From: GCA-2718815 sp963578105
GTDB lineage: Bacteria; Planctomycetota; Planctomycetia; Pirellulales; Pirellulaceae
Assembly (NCBI GenBank): GCA_963578105.1
Contig: CAUZBP010000013.1
Coordinates: forward strand, 1-64,000
Reading direction: 5' to 3'
DNA: 64,000 nucleotides
A program made the translations under genes and the position numbers. Each line of letters opens with the position of its first letter. Within the stretch, counting starts at the first letter, position 1. Positions 1 through 8,300 of the stretch are shown in pieces. Below the pieces are notes generated by a model. That model saw only the letters and a list, made by a program, of their open reading frames with translations. It was not told the DNA's origin and ran no database searches.

Positions 1-1374
1 GTTTCCCTGTGCCATTTCGGAGGCGTGCATGGTCATGACGAAAGCTCCCACTGGAACGACTTCGGCATTTCGAATCTGAAAGTCAACGGGCATCGCTTTT
101 TCCAATTCGGTGTTCTGCCAACCTCCTGCACCAAAGCTATTAGGACCTCCAAGCATGACCAGTCCGGCTCCCATCTTGTGCACGTTGTGTACCAGCATCT
201 CGATCTGCCTGTCACTGAAGTGGGTCACTTCGTTGGCACTGCTGCCGCTGCTGCGCGGAACGTTAGCCAGGATCACGGTGTCGAACCGCTGTAATTCGGC
301 CAGACCGGTAAACAGTTGGTCACTCCCCTGAACAGTGACTTCCAGATTCATGGCTTTTAACCGTTGCACAAGGAAATCAAACTCCCCCTCGTTTTTCCAG
401 TCTTCGATCAGCAGAACCTGGCCTTTGCCGCGAACATGACTGAATGCGGAAGCCCGGTTGTTTTGTGTCAGCAGATCATCTTCCACATTGGCTGGCACAA
501 AGCCGACTTCGTAGGTGTAAAAGTCGGCCCGGTCAATATTTTCCCGAAGCGTGAATACTTTTTTTCCGGCGGGGAGTTCGACTTCCATTTCCGCAATTGT
601 TTCGATGTTCTGTCCCGTGCGCCGTGTGAGAATGAGCCTGCCGGCAGTGGTTGCTGAATCTCTTCCGGGGTTGTCGTTCTGGACGACGACTCGTACATCA
701 AAAGGCTGTCCTTTGCGCACATCGGTAGGAATAGAGACTTTTTCAACCGAGACCTCTCCCCGTCGCTGGAGACGAATAGGAACCACGTAAATGCTGACAC
801 CGCGTTCAGACAAGATGGCTGCCATCTCTTGCGAATTTCCGATGTTCTCGTTGCCGTCTGTCACCACGACGATCCGTTTGGCCGAGTCTTCAGGAAAAGT
901 GGCAAGAGCCAGTTTCAAGGCACCGGCAAGGTTGGTCGCGTCCTGACGGAAACTGATCAAGCTCTCAACTTGCCCGGTGGTCGGTAAGTCGTCATCAAAA
1001 GGCGGAACTTCGATCGTTGCATCGCGCCCAAAGACGATGACACCCGCCATGTCTTCGCGATTTGAATTACGGTGCTCCCGTACATCTTCCGCTACGTACT
1101 GGAGCATCGCCTGGCGTTGTTCTCCGGGGATACTTAGGGATTGATCGAGAAGATAAAGAACAGTCAGCCTATCGCTTTTCTTCCGAATTTGGGTTTCGGC
1201 CAACGATGCAATCAGCAGTAGCAGGACCGCCGTCCGCAGGCCAAGTGCAAACAGTCGTCGAAAAGGACCCAGACCCGAAAGAGATTGGAAGCTGAAGATC
1301 CAAAGGGTTGGTAGCAAGACCAGAAGCAGCAAGAACCAGGGACTATCGAACGCAAAACCACTGAAGCCAAACAT
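1..1374 (-). CDS. VWA-domain membrane protein (C-terminus beyond window)
   Basis: The frame is open from an ATG at 1374 to the window edge, giving 458 residues of a longer protein. Two hydrophobic segments (about residues 11-28 and 41-59) are followed by a von Willebrand factor A domain with an intact metal site: DQSLS at 77-81 (DxSxS), T147 and the TDG at 172-174. A beta-sandwich-like stretch follows. From about residue 325 comes a class I glutamine-amidotransferase-like region, starting GQVLLIEDW and containing LGGPNSFGAGGW near the cut. This is the layout of the large BatA/DUF1355-like membrane proteins found in many copies in planctomycetes. A structural or regulatory envelope role is inferred; the amidotransferase-like region cannot be judged for catalysis because it is cut. 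The domain call is fairly safe and the function is unknown. Confidence 0.8.
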   Translation of the reverse strand, partial: MFGFSGFAFDSPWFLLLLVLLPTLWIFSFQSLSGLGPFRRLFALGLRTAVLLLLIASLAETQIRKKSDRLTVLYLLDQSLSIPGEQRQAMLQYVAEDVREHRNSNREDMAGVIVFGRDATIEVPPFDDDLPTTGQVESLISFRQDATNLAGALKLALATFPEDSAKRIVVVTDGNENIGNSQEMAAILSERGVSIYVVPIRLQRRGEVSVEKVSIPTDVRKGQPFDVRVVVQNDNPGRDSATTAGRLILTRRTGQNIETIAEMEVELPAGKKVFTLRENIDRADFYTYEVGFVPANVEDDLLTQNNRASAFSHVRGKGQVLLIEDWKNEGEFDFLVQRLKAMNLEVTVQGSDQLFTGLAELQRFDTVILANVPRSSGSSANEVTHFSDRQIEMLVHNVHKMGAGLVMLGGPNSFGAGGWQNTELEKAMPVDFQIRNAEVVPVGAFVMTMHASEMAQGN

Positions 1375-1629
1375 CGTGTCCTCTTTTTCTTCGAAGAGAA
1401 ACGGCTTGCCACTCTGTTTTCGGTGGCCGATTATTTACTTCACGATTTCATACTCGAGTCATGCTTAGCGGGAATTCGAAAAAGTTGAAAAGGCGGGCAT
1501 TTGTCAAAATCCCACCCAATTCCTTATTCGATCACCATCCGGCTCCAGGATTGAACCGCACACGTCATTGTGACAAGTCTTTTCCATTGTTGTTTTGCTC
1601 CATGCGATCTTAGCACAACTCGGATGGGC

Positions 1630-2637
1630 TTACATCCGTATCCGTTGTACACGGTGATTCATTGTGTCCAGGACGTGGATTCGACCAAGGCTGTCTCGTA
1701 CCAGTGCCCACGGTGAGTGTAGCTCGCCTTCACCACGGCCCGGCGTGCCCCAAATTCCGCAACTTTGGCCGTCGACTGTGAATTTTTGTATCCGGTGATT
1801 TCCAAATTCGCAAACGTAAACATGACCCTGGTGATCCAACACCAGGTCGTACGGATACTTGAGCTGGCCGGCCGCGCTTCCCTGTTGCCCCCAACTGCGC
1901 ACCAATCGCTCCTTGTCGCCCCTCGCGTCGAAGACCTGAATACGGTGATTGCAAGCGTCAGCGACCCAAAGGTGGTCGTGTTTGTCGAGTGCCAGGTTTT
2001 GTGGTCGGATGAATTTCCCAGGTGCGCTCCCATGACCACCCCACTGAAACGAAAATTTTCCTTCCGGCGTGAATTTTTGAATCCGATCAAATTCTCCATA
2101 CTCGGCAACGTAGTAACAACCTTGTGAATCCTGCACGGCATCAGTCACAAACCCGAATTCCCCAGGTCCTAGACCCTGCTTGCCACCGATTGTTTTTTCC
2201 CGAAGGAGTTCACCCACTGGTGAATAGACCAGCACGCGATGGTAGTGAGTGTCGGCAACCAGCAGGTTACCGTGGCGATCGATCGACAAGCCCGAAGGTT
2301 TGCCTTTCTCAAAAAGAGGGGTCTGCCAACTCGTAAGGAATTTTCCCGCGGAGTTGAAGACCTGGATACGAGCTGTCATGTCGACGGTGTAAAGCAAGTC
2401 ACTACTGTCGATTGTCATGGCTCGAGGTTTCTGAAAGCGGCCATCCGAAATCCCCCGCCGCCCCCAAACCTGATCCAATTTTCCTTTTTGAGTCAAACGG
2501 AAGTCGCTGCAACCCGAGATGCAGATGAGCAATAAAGGGATGAGAAGACCAGGCCGACCCGGTGACTGTACGTCCGAGACGGAAGAAGGCACGAATTTTT
2601 GGAGAGCCTTCGGAGGGAAGCTGTTGCTGTTGTTCAT
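1630..2637 (-). CDS. NHL-repeat lipoprotein
   Basis: The product is a predicted exported protein of 335 residues. A hydrophobic stretch ends in a lipobox (ICISGC), so the mature protein should be lipid-anchored at Cys43. The rest is a run of about six NHL-type beta-propeller blades, recognisable by the recurring pattern of G.F..P..L..D..G.L.VAD...HRIQVF. Such propellers mostly mediate protein or ligand binding; no catalytic residues stand out. The frame is open to a TTG at 2691, but the ATG at 2637 has an AAGG upstream and gives a more normal signal sequence, so I chose it. The gene diverges from the Sua5 fusion gene. The fold call is confident; the ligand is unknown. Confidence 0.8.
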   Translation of the reverse strand: MNNSNSFPPKALQKFVPSSVSDVQSPGRPGLLIPLLLICISGCSDFRLTQKGKLDQVWGRRGISDGRFQKPRAMTIDSSDLLYTVDMTARIQVFNSAGKFLTSWQTPLFEKGKPSGLSIDRHGNLLVADTHYHRVLVYSPVGELLREKTIGGKQGLGPGEFGFVTDAVQDSQGCYYVAEYGEFDRIQKFTPEGKFSFQWGGHGSAPGKFIRPQNLALDKHDHLWVADACNHRIQVFDARGDKERLVRSWGQQGSAAGQLKYPYDLVLDHQGHVYVCEFGNHRIQKFTVDGQSCGIWGTPGRGEGELHSPWALVRDSLGRIHVLDTMNHRVQRIRM

Positions 2638-2914
2638 TGATTGGTTACCTTCTGAGGCAATATGGACGTGCTTTATTTTTCCGGATTCCAAGTTTTGCCG
2701 TTCCGCGATATTTCCCGGACCAGAACTTCATGATTATGAGTGATCCGGGCATTCGTTCCCTTGACCATCTCCTCCTGCGACGACTACGATATCAAGTTAC
2801 GAAGGCCAAAGTAGTGCTTGGAAGATGATGGCCTCGGGTCCAAGCTGTACTCGTCCCCGGGCACCACAGTCGGATTGAACCACCTTCACATTCCTTTCAA
2901 TCTACCTCATCCCC

Positions 2915-4072
2915 ATGCCCCCTGTCGTCATCGATGTCCACAACGCCGATGATCTTCGAGACGTAATCCATCGCGCCGTTCAGGCTTTGGCCGAAGGAGA
3001 ACTGGTTGCGTTTCCTACTGAAACGGTCTATGGCCTTGCGGCGAGTGCCTTGGATGCGGATGCCGTGACATGTTTGGTTGAACTCAAACGCCGCGGCCCC
3101 GCTCATCCGTTGGCCCTGGCCATCAAAAGTGCTGACGACGCATTGGATTACGTTCCAGATATTTCCCACTTGGGACGACGATTGGCACGTCGTTGCTGGC
3201 CTGGTCCGGTGACTCTGGTCCTGGGTGATAACCATCCGGACAGTCTGCTTCGTCAACTGCCAGAAAAGGTGCAGAAGTGTGTTGTACCTGCCAACACTCT
3301 GGGGCTGCGAGTACCTGCGCATCGGCTGATTTTAGAGGTTTTACAACTGATGGCTGGTCCCTTGGCGTTGACCAGCGCGAACCGGACGGGACAGCCGGAT
3401 GCTGTGACGGCACAGCAGGTCATCGATCAACTGGGGGATGGCGTACATCTGGTACTTGATGATGGAACAAGCCAGTTCGGGCAACCTTCTTCGGTGGTTC
3501 AGGTCGAGAAAAATCGACTACGCGTGTTACGCGAAGGAGTGGTATCCGCCTCCACATTAAGACGCCTGACGAATTTCATGGTACTGCTTGTGTGCACGGG
3601 TAATACCTGCCGTAGCCCCATGGCGGAAGTCCTGTTGAAAAAACAACTGGCAGACCGACTGCAATGTGAACTGGGCGAGCTACAGGATCAGGGTGTCGAC
3701 GTCCTGTCGGCCGGGCTTGCCGCGGCAGCCGGGGGCCGACCAAGCCCGGGAGCCGTTACTGCGATGCAGGAAAAAGGGCTCGATTTGTCGGAACATTTTA
3801 GTCAACCAGTCACCGCGCGGTTGGTACAGCATGCCGATTTAATTTTGACCATGACACGGTCCCAACGTGATACGGTCATTTCACATTGTCCGGAAGCCGC
3901 GTCTCGCACGCATGTACTTAGCACGGACGAGAGAGATGTCAGCGATCCTGTAGGCGGCTCGGTCGATGTTTACCGCGAATGTGCGGAGCAGATTTATGGA
4001 AAGTTGTTGAATCGTTTGGAGAGTTTCAAATTGGATGAGCTGATGGGAAGTGTTGACGTGGAAAACCATTGA
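2915..4072 (+). CDS. Fused Sua5/YrdC threonylcarbamoyl-AMP synthase and arginine/tyrosine phosphatase
   Basis: The protein has two domains in 385 residues. Residues 1 to about 205 are a YrdC/Sua5 domain (PTETVYGLAASAL near the start, then KRRGPAHPLALAIKS and LTSANRTGQPD), the enzyme that makes threonylcarbamoyl-AMP for tRNA t6A37. Residues 222-385 are a low-molecular-weight phosphatase with P-loop CTGNTCRS (nucleophile Cys227, Arg233) and general-acid Asp344 in DPVGG. A Thr at P-loop position 231, instead of the Ile or Leu of tyrosine-specific enzymes, is the feature linked to protein-arginine phosphatase YwlE. The arginine-phosphate activity is therefore an inference. rpiB follows 305 bases downstream, matching the ywlC-ywlE-ywlF order in Bacillus subtilis. 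Domain calls are secure; the physiological substrate is not. Confidence 0.88.
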   Translation: MPPVVIDVHNADDLRDVIHRAVQALAEGELVAFPTETVYGLAASALDADAVTCLVELKRRGPAHPLALAIKSADDALDYVPDISHLGRRLARRCWPGPVTLVLGDNHPDSLLRQLPEKVQKCVVPANTLGLRVPAHRLILEVLQLMAGPLALTSANRTGQPDAVTAQQVIDQLGDGVHLVLDDGTSQFGQPSSVVQVEKNRLRVLREGVVSASTLRRLTNFMVLLVCTGNTCRSPMAEVLLKKQLADRLQCELGELQDQGVDVLSAGLAAAAGGRPSPGAVTAMQEKGLDLSEHFSQPVTARLVQHADLILTMTRSQRDTVISHCPEAASRTHVLSTDERDVSDPVGGSVDVYRECAEQIYGKLLNRLESFKLDELMGSVDVENH

Positions 4073-4377
4073 CCTTTTGAAATGTGCGCCCCCGCCAAAC
4101 ACGGAAACCACGGGACTTACAGTAGTATCTTGCCCAACCTGTAGAGCCGAGTAAGAGAGAAGCGTTGGGGCCAGGGAGTATTGGCTACGAGGGTTGGTCC
4201 AAATCACCGATGTTCCCGGCAATGCATATACGTCCTGTCACCATGGCGAGTTTCTCGAAGTTGATGCCCACCGCGGAGGGAGCTTCCGAGAGCGTCAACA
4301 GGTGCTAGGAGTTTGGATCTGCCGCCGGTTGGCTCACTTCAACCAAATGTGTCTTAGAGCAACAAAAGGAATCCATG
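4073..4377. other. Intergenic stretch before rpiB
   Basis: No convincing reading frame, hairpin terminator or promoter was found. The only clear signal is the AAAGGA at 4365-4370 that serves rpiB. Confidence 0.5.
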
Positions 4378-4833
4378 ATGCGAGTTGCGATCGGAAGTGA
4401 TCATCGGGGGTTCGGGATAAAGAAAAAAGTGGTCGCCCTGCTGGAACAGCTGGGTCACGATGTGTTGGATGTAGGCACGGATGGAACTCAGAGTGTGGAT
4501 TACCCCGACTTTGCAAATGCCGTCAGCCGAAAAGTTGCCGCTCATGCGGCTGAGCGAGGAATTCTTATTTGTGGTACGGGCATAGGTATGGCCATTGCGG
4601 CAAATAAGGTGCAAGGAATACGAGCCGCCACATGTCACGACGAGTTAACTGCCCAGATGTCTCGACTTCACAACGACACCAATATTCTCTGTTTGGCAGC
4701 CGATTTACTGGGCGAACCCTTGATTGATCGCATGGTGGAAACGTGGCTAAACACAAGCTTTGAGGAGGGACGGCATTTGCGCCGCGTTGAAAAAATAGGT
4801 CGGATCGAAGCAGAGGATCTTGACTCTTTGTAG
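4378..4833 (+). CDS. rpiB: Ribose-5-phosphate isomerase B
   Basis: The enzyme interconverts ribose 5-phosphate and ribulose 5-phosphate in the non-oxidative pentose phosphate pathway. It is a full-length 151-residue RpiB/LacAB-family protein. Visible family features are the N-terminal VAIGSDHRG phosphate-binding segment, VDYPDFA, the CGTGIGMAIAANK segment carrying the catalytic Cys, and RLHNDTNILCLAADLLG. Two ATGs lie side by side (4375 and 4378). The AAAGGA at 4365-4370 is 4 bases from the first and 7 from the second, and MRVAIGSDHRG is the usual family start, so I chose 4378. It pairs functionally with the transketolase gene at 13.4 kb. Confidence 0.94.
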   Translation: MRVAIGSDHRGFGIKKKVVALLEQLGHDVLDVGTDGTQSVDYPDFANAVSRKVAAHAAERGILICGTGIGMAIAANKVQGIRAATCHDELTAQMSRLHNDTNILCLAADLLGEPLIDRMVETWLNTSFEEGRHLRRVEKIGRIEAEDLDSL

Positions 4834-5091
4834 CGTGGTTTTTTCCATGGCAAGGGGCTTCACTGCTTTGCGTGGAAATCTCACCCCGGGAAGCCAATGC
4901 CAATGAGTTTATCGATTGTGACGCGCTTGACGCTTCAGTTTTGCGGTCATAACGGTCGTGTGTCTGGGATTTAAGAAAGTCTTGCCGAACATGCCAAGGA
5001 GCACCTTGCGGTTGTGAAATGGCTTGTTAAATTCAAAGGTTGTGGGCATTGTTTGCTGCCATGAAACCACAAATATGAAAGTTAGTTTACG

Positions 5092-5658
5092 GTGAAGTCT
5101 TTTCATCCCGAATCCGATGAAGTTGATCAGTTGTTGCTAAACGCTCAGCTGCGAAATGACCTGGAACCCTTTGTCGATGAATCTCTCGACTTAGTGCGTT
5201 TGAGACACATGCCTACAGCTGCAGAAAATGACTTCCTGGCATCGATGCTTGCCTGGGAACGGGCTCCGGTGTTGCCGATCGCGCAATGGTTTGATCCCGA
5301 ATTGCGTCTTGCGGCACCAGATGGCTTCCAGAATGGCGAACTTCACAAAGTTTTGTGGGACACCATTAATCAACTCTACAGCCAGCACATCGTTTTAGAT
5401 TTCACAGATCATCTGTCGGATCGGGCTCTTTATTGTCTGATCTATCGTGACATTCTGCCTTCGTCGGAAAAGAAAATCGATCAGCCAAAGCATTATTTGC
5501 ATTGGGACTGTTTGGATGCAGTTCACAACCCTGAAGATTGGTTGCGATACTACGCGTCCGAGCAGGAGCGATCGCAATGGGTCACCGAAGCGGATTGGCC
5601 CTTACCCCCTTCGGAACCGGCACCCTTTCCTCGCAAGATGCCGCGTCGTGCATTGTAG
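5092..5658 (+). CDS. Conserved hypothetical protein of planctomycete type
   Basis: A soluble acidic protein of 188 residues starting at GTG. I see no signal peptide or membrane segment. The central part (LHKVLWDTINQLY, then HLSDRALYCLIYRDILPS and EKKID) has the dense conserved-looking aromatic and charged pattern of a real globular family; I recognise it only as a hypothetical protein seen in planctomycetes. The C-terminus is proline-rich. It lies on the same strand as rpiB, 258 bases downstream, and converges with ilvB. No function is proposed. Confidence 0.7.
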   Translation: MKSFHPESDEVDQLLLNAQLRNDLEPFVDESLDLVRLRHMPTAAENDFLASMLAWERAPVLPIAQWFDPELRLAAPDGFQNGELHKVLWDTINQLYSQHIVLDFTDHLSDRALYCLIYRDILPSSEKKIDQPKHYLHWDCLDAVHNPEDWLRYYASEQERSQWVTEADWPLPPSEPAPFPRKMPRRAL

Positions 5659-5971
5659 GCGCACGGATTGCCCCAGTGGTCTGGTATGCCTCGGCGGTCA
5701 CGGTCCGGGCTGGCCCGAGAGTTGATCGCCTCTCCCTAGCGGCTTGTTCTGACGAACGTGGTCCAAGTTGTTCTTGAGAGCCTGGACTCGACAGAGCAAT
5801 CAGGACATTTCAACAAATGCAGTCCACCACGGCTGTTTCTATTTCTCTGCGGTTTCCCTACGTCGGGCTCTGCGGCAGGACCAAGACCACGTGGCGCCAC
5901 CGGCGGCTGCAAGAATCTGGAGGGACATGGGCAGCGTTGGATCGCGAGCTGAGTTCCGGGGGTGTCCCCTG
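5659..5971. other. Convergent intergenic stretch
   Basis: This lies between the ends of the 5092-5658 gene and ilvB. It contains only short overlapping frames without coding character. I found no clear stem-loop followed by a T-run for either strand. Confidence 0.4.
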
Positions 5972-7741
5972 TCACTCTTTGATGAGGTCTTCGACAGTCA
6001 TTCCAGAGGGAATCATAGGTAAGACGTGTTCTTGATAGGGTATCTGGACATCCAGTAAGTATGGGCCATCGTAAGAAAGCATTTCCTCGATCGCAGGTGT
6101 CAGATCCCCTTTTTTATGAATTGTCGCTGCACCACAACTGAAACCCTTTGCAATGGAGACAAAATCGGGATAACGTTCGGATACGAATGCACTCGAACCC
6201 TGACCTTTCGCCTCGGCATGATTGATCGGACCAAGATAGGTATGGGCGCGGTTGCCTTCCATGAATCGATCTTCCCATTGCATCACCATTCCGAGGTGCT
6301 GGTTATTTAGCAGCAGGACTTTGACGGGAATTCTTTCACAATAGCACGTGGCCAATTCCTGGATGTTCATCTGAAAGCTCCCATCGCCGTCGATGTCCAC
6401 GACCAGGGCGTCAGGATGAGCCGCCTGAGCACCCATGGCTGCAGGGAGACCGAAGCCCATGGTGCCTAATCCAGAGCTGGAGAGAAACGTGCGAGGGGAA
6501 TGGAACTTGAAAAACTGCGCCGTCCACATCTGATGTTGGCCCACACCAACCGTGACAATCGTATGTCGGTTTTGGGTTAGGCGACTCAAGACATCAATCG
6601 CATGTTGGGGGAGAATGCCATCAAAATCGGCGTCATAATGAAAGGGTTCTTCTGTCTTCCAACGCTCGCATTGCTCGACCCAGTCTGAGATGTCTTCAGG
6701 AGCCTGGACTATTGTATTCAGCCGTTCGAGTGCGGGTTTGACATCACTCACGATAGGAATGTGCGCAGTTTTGTTCTTGTTGATCTCCGAAGGATCAATG
6801 TCGATGTGTACAATCTTTGCGTGTTTCGCGAATTCTTCTAGCTTGCCCGTGACACGGTCATCGAAGCGTACGCCCAGAGCGAGAATCAAATCGGCTTTGT
6901 TAATTGCATAATTGGCGTAAACACTGCCATGCATCCCCAGCATGTCCATGGACAAAGGGTCGTTATAGGGGAACGCGCCTAGACCCATGACCGTCATTGC
7001 CACAGGAATTCCTGTTTTGCGACTCAGCTCGCGGAGTTGGTCGCTGGCGCCAGCAGAAATGACTCCACCGCCAGCGTAAATAATAGGGCGTCGGGACAAC
7101 TTAATCGCCGCGGCGACTTGCTTAATCTGAGCGAGGCTCGTGCGGCGCTCTTTGACACTGTAACCGGGCAGGTTCATTTCGACATCCCACTGGGGAATGA
7201 TCTTTGCCTCTTGGACATCCTTGGGGATATCCACCAAAATCGGACCCGGACGCCCGGTGGTGGCGATGTGGAATGCTTCCTTCATGACCCGCGTTAAGTC
7301 ATGGATGTCGGTTACCAGGTAATGATGTTTGGTAATCCCGCGACAGACTTCGACGATCGGTGTTTCCTGAAACGCATCGGTACCGATCACAGGTGTTTTG
7401 ACCTGACCTGTGATGGCAATCAGCGGAATACTATCCAGCTTGGCGTCGGCGATGGAGGTGACCAGATTAGTTGCTCCAGGCCCGCTTGTCGCCACGCAGA
7501 CGCCCACTTCCCCGGTCGATCGGGAAATTCCCTGGGCTGCGAATCCCCCGCCTTGTTCATGGCGCGGAAGTATTGTGCGGAGTTGGTCGGAGAACCGTGT
7601 GAGAGCCTGATGCAAGGGCATACTCGCTCCGCCAGGATAGGCAAAAACGATCTTAACGCCGTGTTCTACCAGCGACTGGACCAGTATGTCCGCTCCCGAC
7701 ATGAGTTGGGCGTCGGTTACACCCTTCGCATCACTTGCCAC
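5972..7741 (-). CDS. ilvB: Acetolactate synthase, large (catalytic) subunit
   Basis: A thiamine-diphosphate and FAD enzyme that condenses two pyruvates, or pyruvate and 2-oxobutyrate, in the first common step of branched-chain amino-acid synthesis. At 589 residues it is of normal length. Visible features are FAYPGGASMPLHQAL near the N-terminus, the RHEQGGGFAAQG segment with the ThDP-activating Glu, the central domain with GAGGVIS-like and LALGVRFDDRVTGK motifs, and the C-terminal ThDP/Mg motif DGDGSFQMN followed by LLLNN. It starts at GTG with AGGAG at 7749-7753, 7 bases upstream. A good sigma-70-type promoter lies at 7801-7829. The regulatory subunit gene ilvN is not adjacent. A tandem-ACT protein lies 15 kb away at 22.8 kb. 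Confidence 0.93.
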   Translation of the reverse strand: MASDAKGVTDAQLMSGADILVQSLVEHGVKIVFAYPGGASMPLHQALTRFSDQLRTILPRHEQGGGFAAQGISRSTGEVGVCVATSGPGATNLVTSIADAKLDSIPLIAITGQVKTPVIGTDAFQETPIVEVCRGITKHHYLVTDIHDLTRVMKEAFHIATTGRPGPILVDIPKDVQEAKIIPQWDVEMNLPGYSVKERRTSLAQIKQVAAAIKLSRRPIIYAGGGVISAGASDQLRELSRKTGIPVAMTVMGLGAFPYNDPLSMDMLGMHGSVYANYAINKADLILALGVRFDDRVTGKLEEFAKHAKIVHIDIDPSEINKNKTAHIPIVSDVKPALERLNTIVQAPEDISDWVEQCERWKTEEPFHYDADFDGILPQHAIDVLSRLTQNRHTIVTVGVGQHQMWTAQFFKFHSPRTFLSSSGLGTMGFGLPAAMGAQAAHPDALVVDIDGDGSFQMNIQELATCYCERIPVKVLLLNNQHLGMVMQWEDRFMEGNRAHTYLGPINHAEAKGQGSSAFVSERYPDFVSIAKGFSCGAATIHKKGDLTPAIEEMLSYDGPYLLDVQIPYQEHVLPMIPSGMTVEDLIKE

Positions 7742-8300
7742 GAAGTTGCTCCTAGGTATTAAAATCAGAACGTAGAAAAAACCGTTCGAACCAGTAGTTC
7801 AGGATAGACTTTTTCCCGCAATGTTTCAACTATAAATACCGCTTGAATGGGCGAAGCCATATCACAACCTTCTTCGGGTTTCAACCAGTTTCGACATGAC
7901 TGGTGTAACATACTAGCCGTATTCGGCATTGGATGGCTGTTGAGAGGAATTCTTCACGACCCTGTTGCCCAGCCGATTAAAACCGCACCAATTGTGCCAC
8001 CGGTGGCTCTTGCCTTTTGTTGATAATCGAGGCTGGTCGTTGAAGTACTTCAAGTGATCCTAGCGCCGACTTTAAGAACCGGTGGAGAGATTGTGATCCA
8101 CGGGAAACGTGCGGGCTGACCCGGAATGGGGCCTGTTTTCAGTCTCCGAGAGGGATTCATCCCGAACCAGGCAACCGGCGAGGATTTTCTGGTTACTGCA
8201 ATCATTTTATCCATACATTTGTTAGTTGTGGATTCTTCAGAAAGCCAATTCTGTTAGAATAAACAACGGTTTCGATTCATTACGCCTGCGTTGAAAACTC
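7742..8300. other. Divergent regulatory region, ilvB / kinase
   Basis: This holds the ilvB promoter on one side. Near the kinase gene are two small perfect inverted repeats, TTCTTCAGAA (8233-8242) and ATTCTGTTAGAAT (8248-8260). The second contains a possible -10 (TAGAAT, 8255-8260) with TTCTTC 16 bases upstream. About 400 bases in the middle carry nothing I can name. Confidence 0.4.
7801..7829 (-). promoter_or_regulatory. Predicted ilvB promoter
   Basis: Read on the - strand there is TTGAAA (7829-7824), a 17-base spacer, then TATCCT (7806-7801). Transcription would start near 7794, leaving a leader of about 50 bases before the ilvB GTG. The hexamers and spacing fit sigma-70. No attenuator-like leader peptide was seen. 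Confidence 0.45.

Noticed and set aside
1520..1560. A tRNA T-loop-like string (GGTTCAATCC on the - strand).
   Set aside because: The bases flanking it do not pair as a T-stem and no acceptor or anticodon arms are present.
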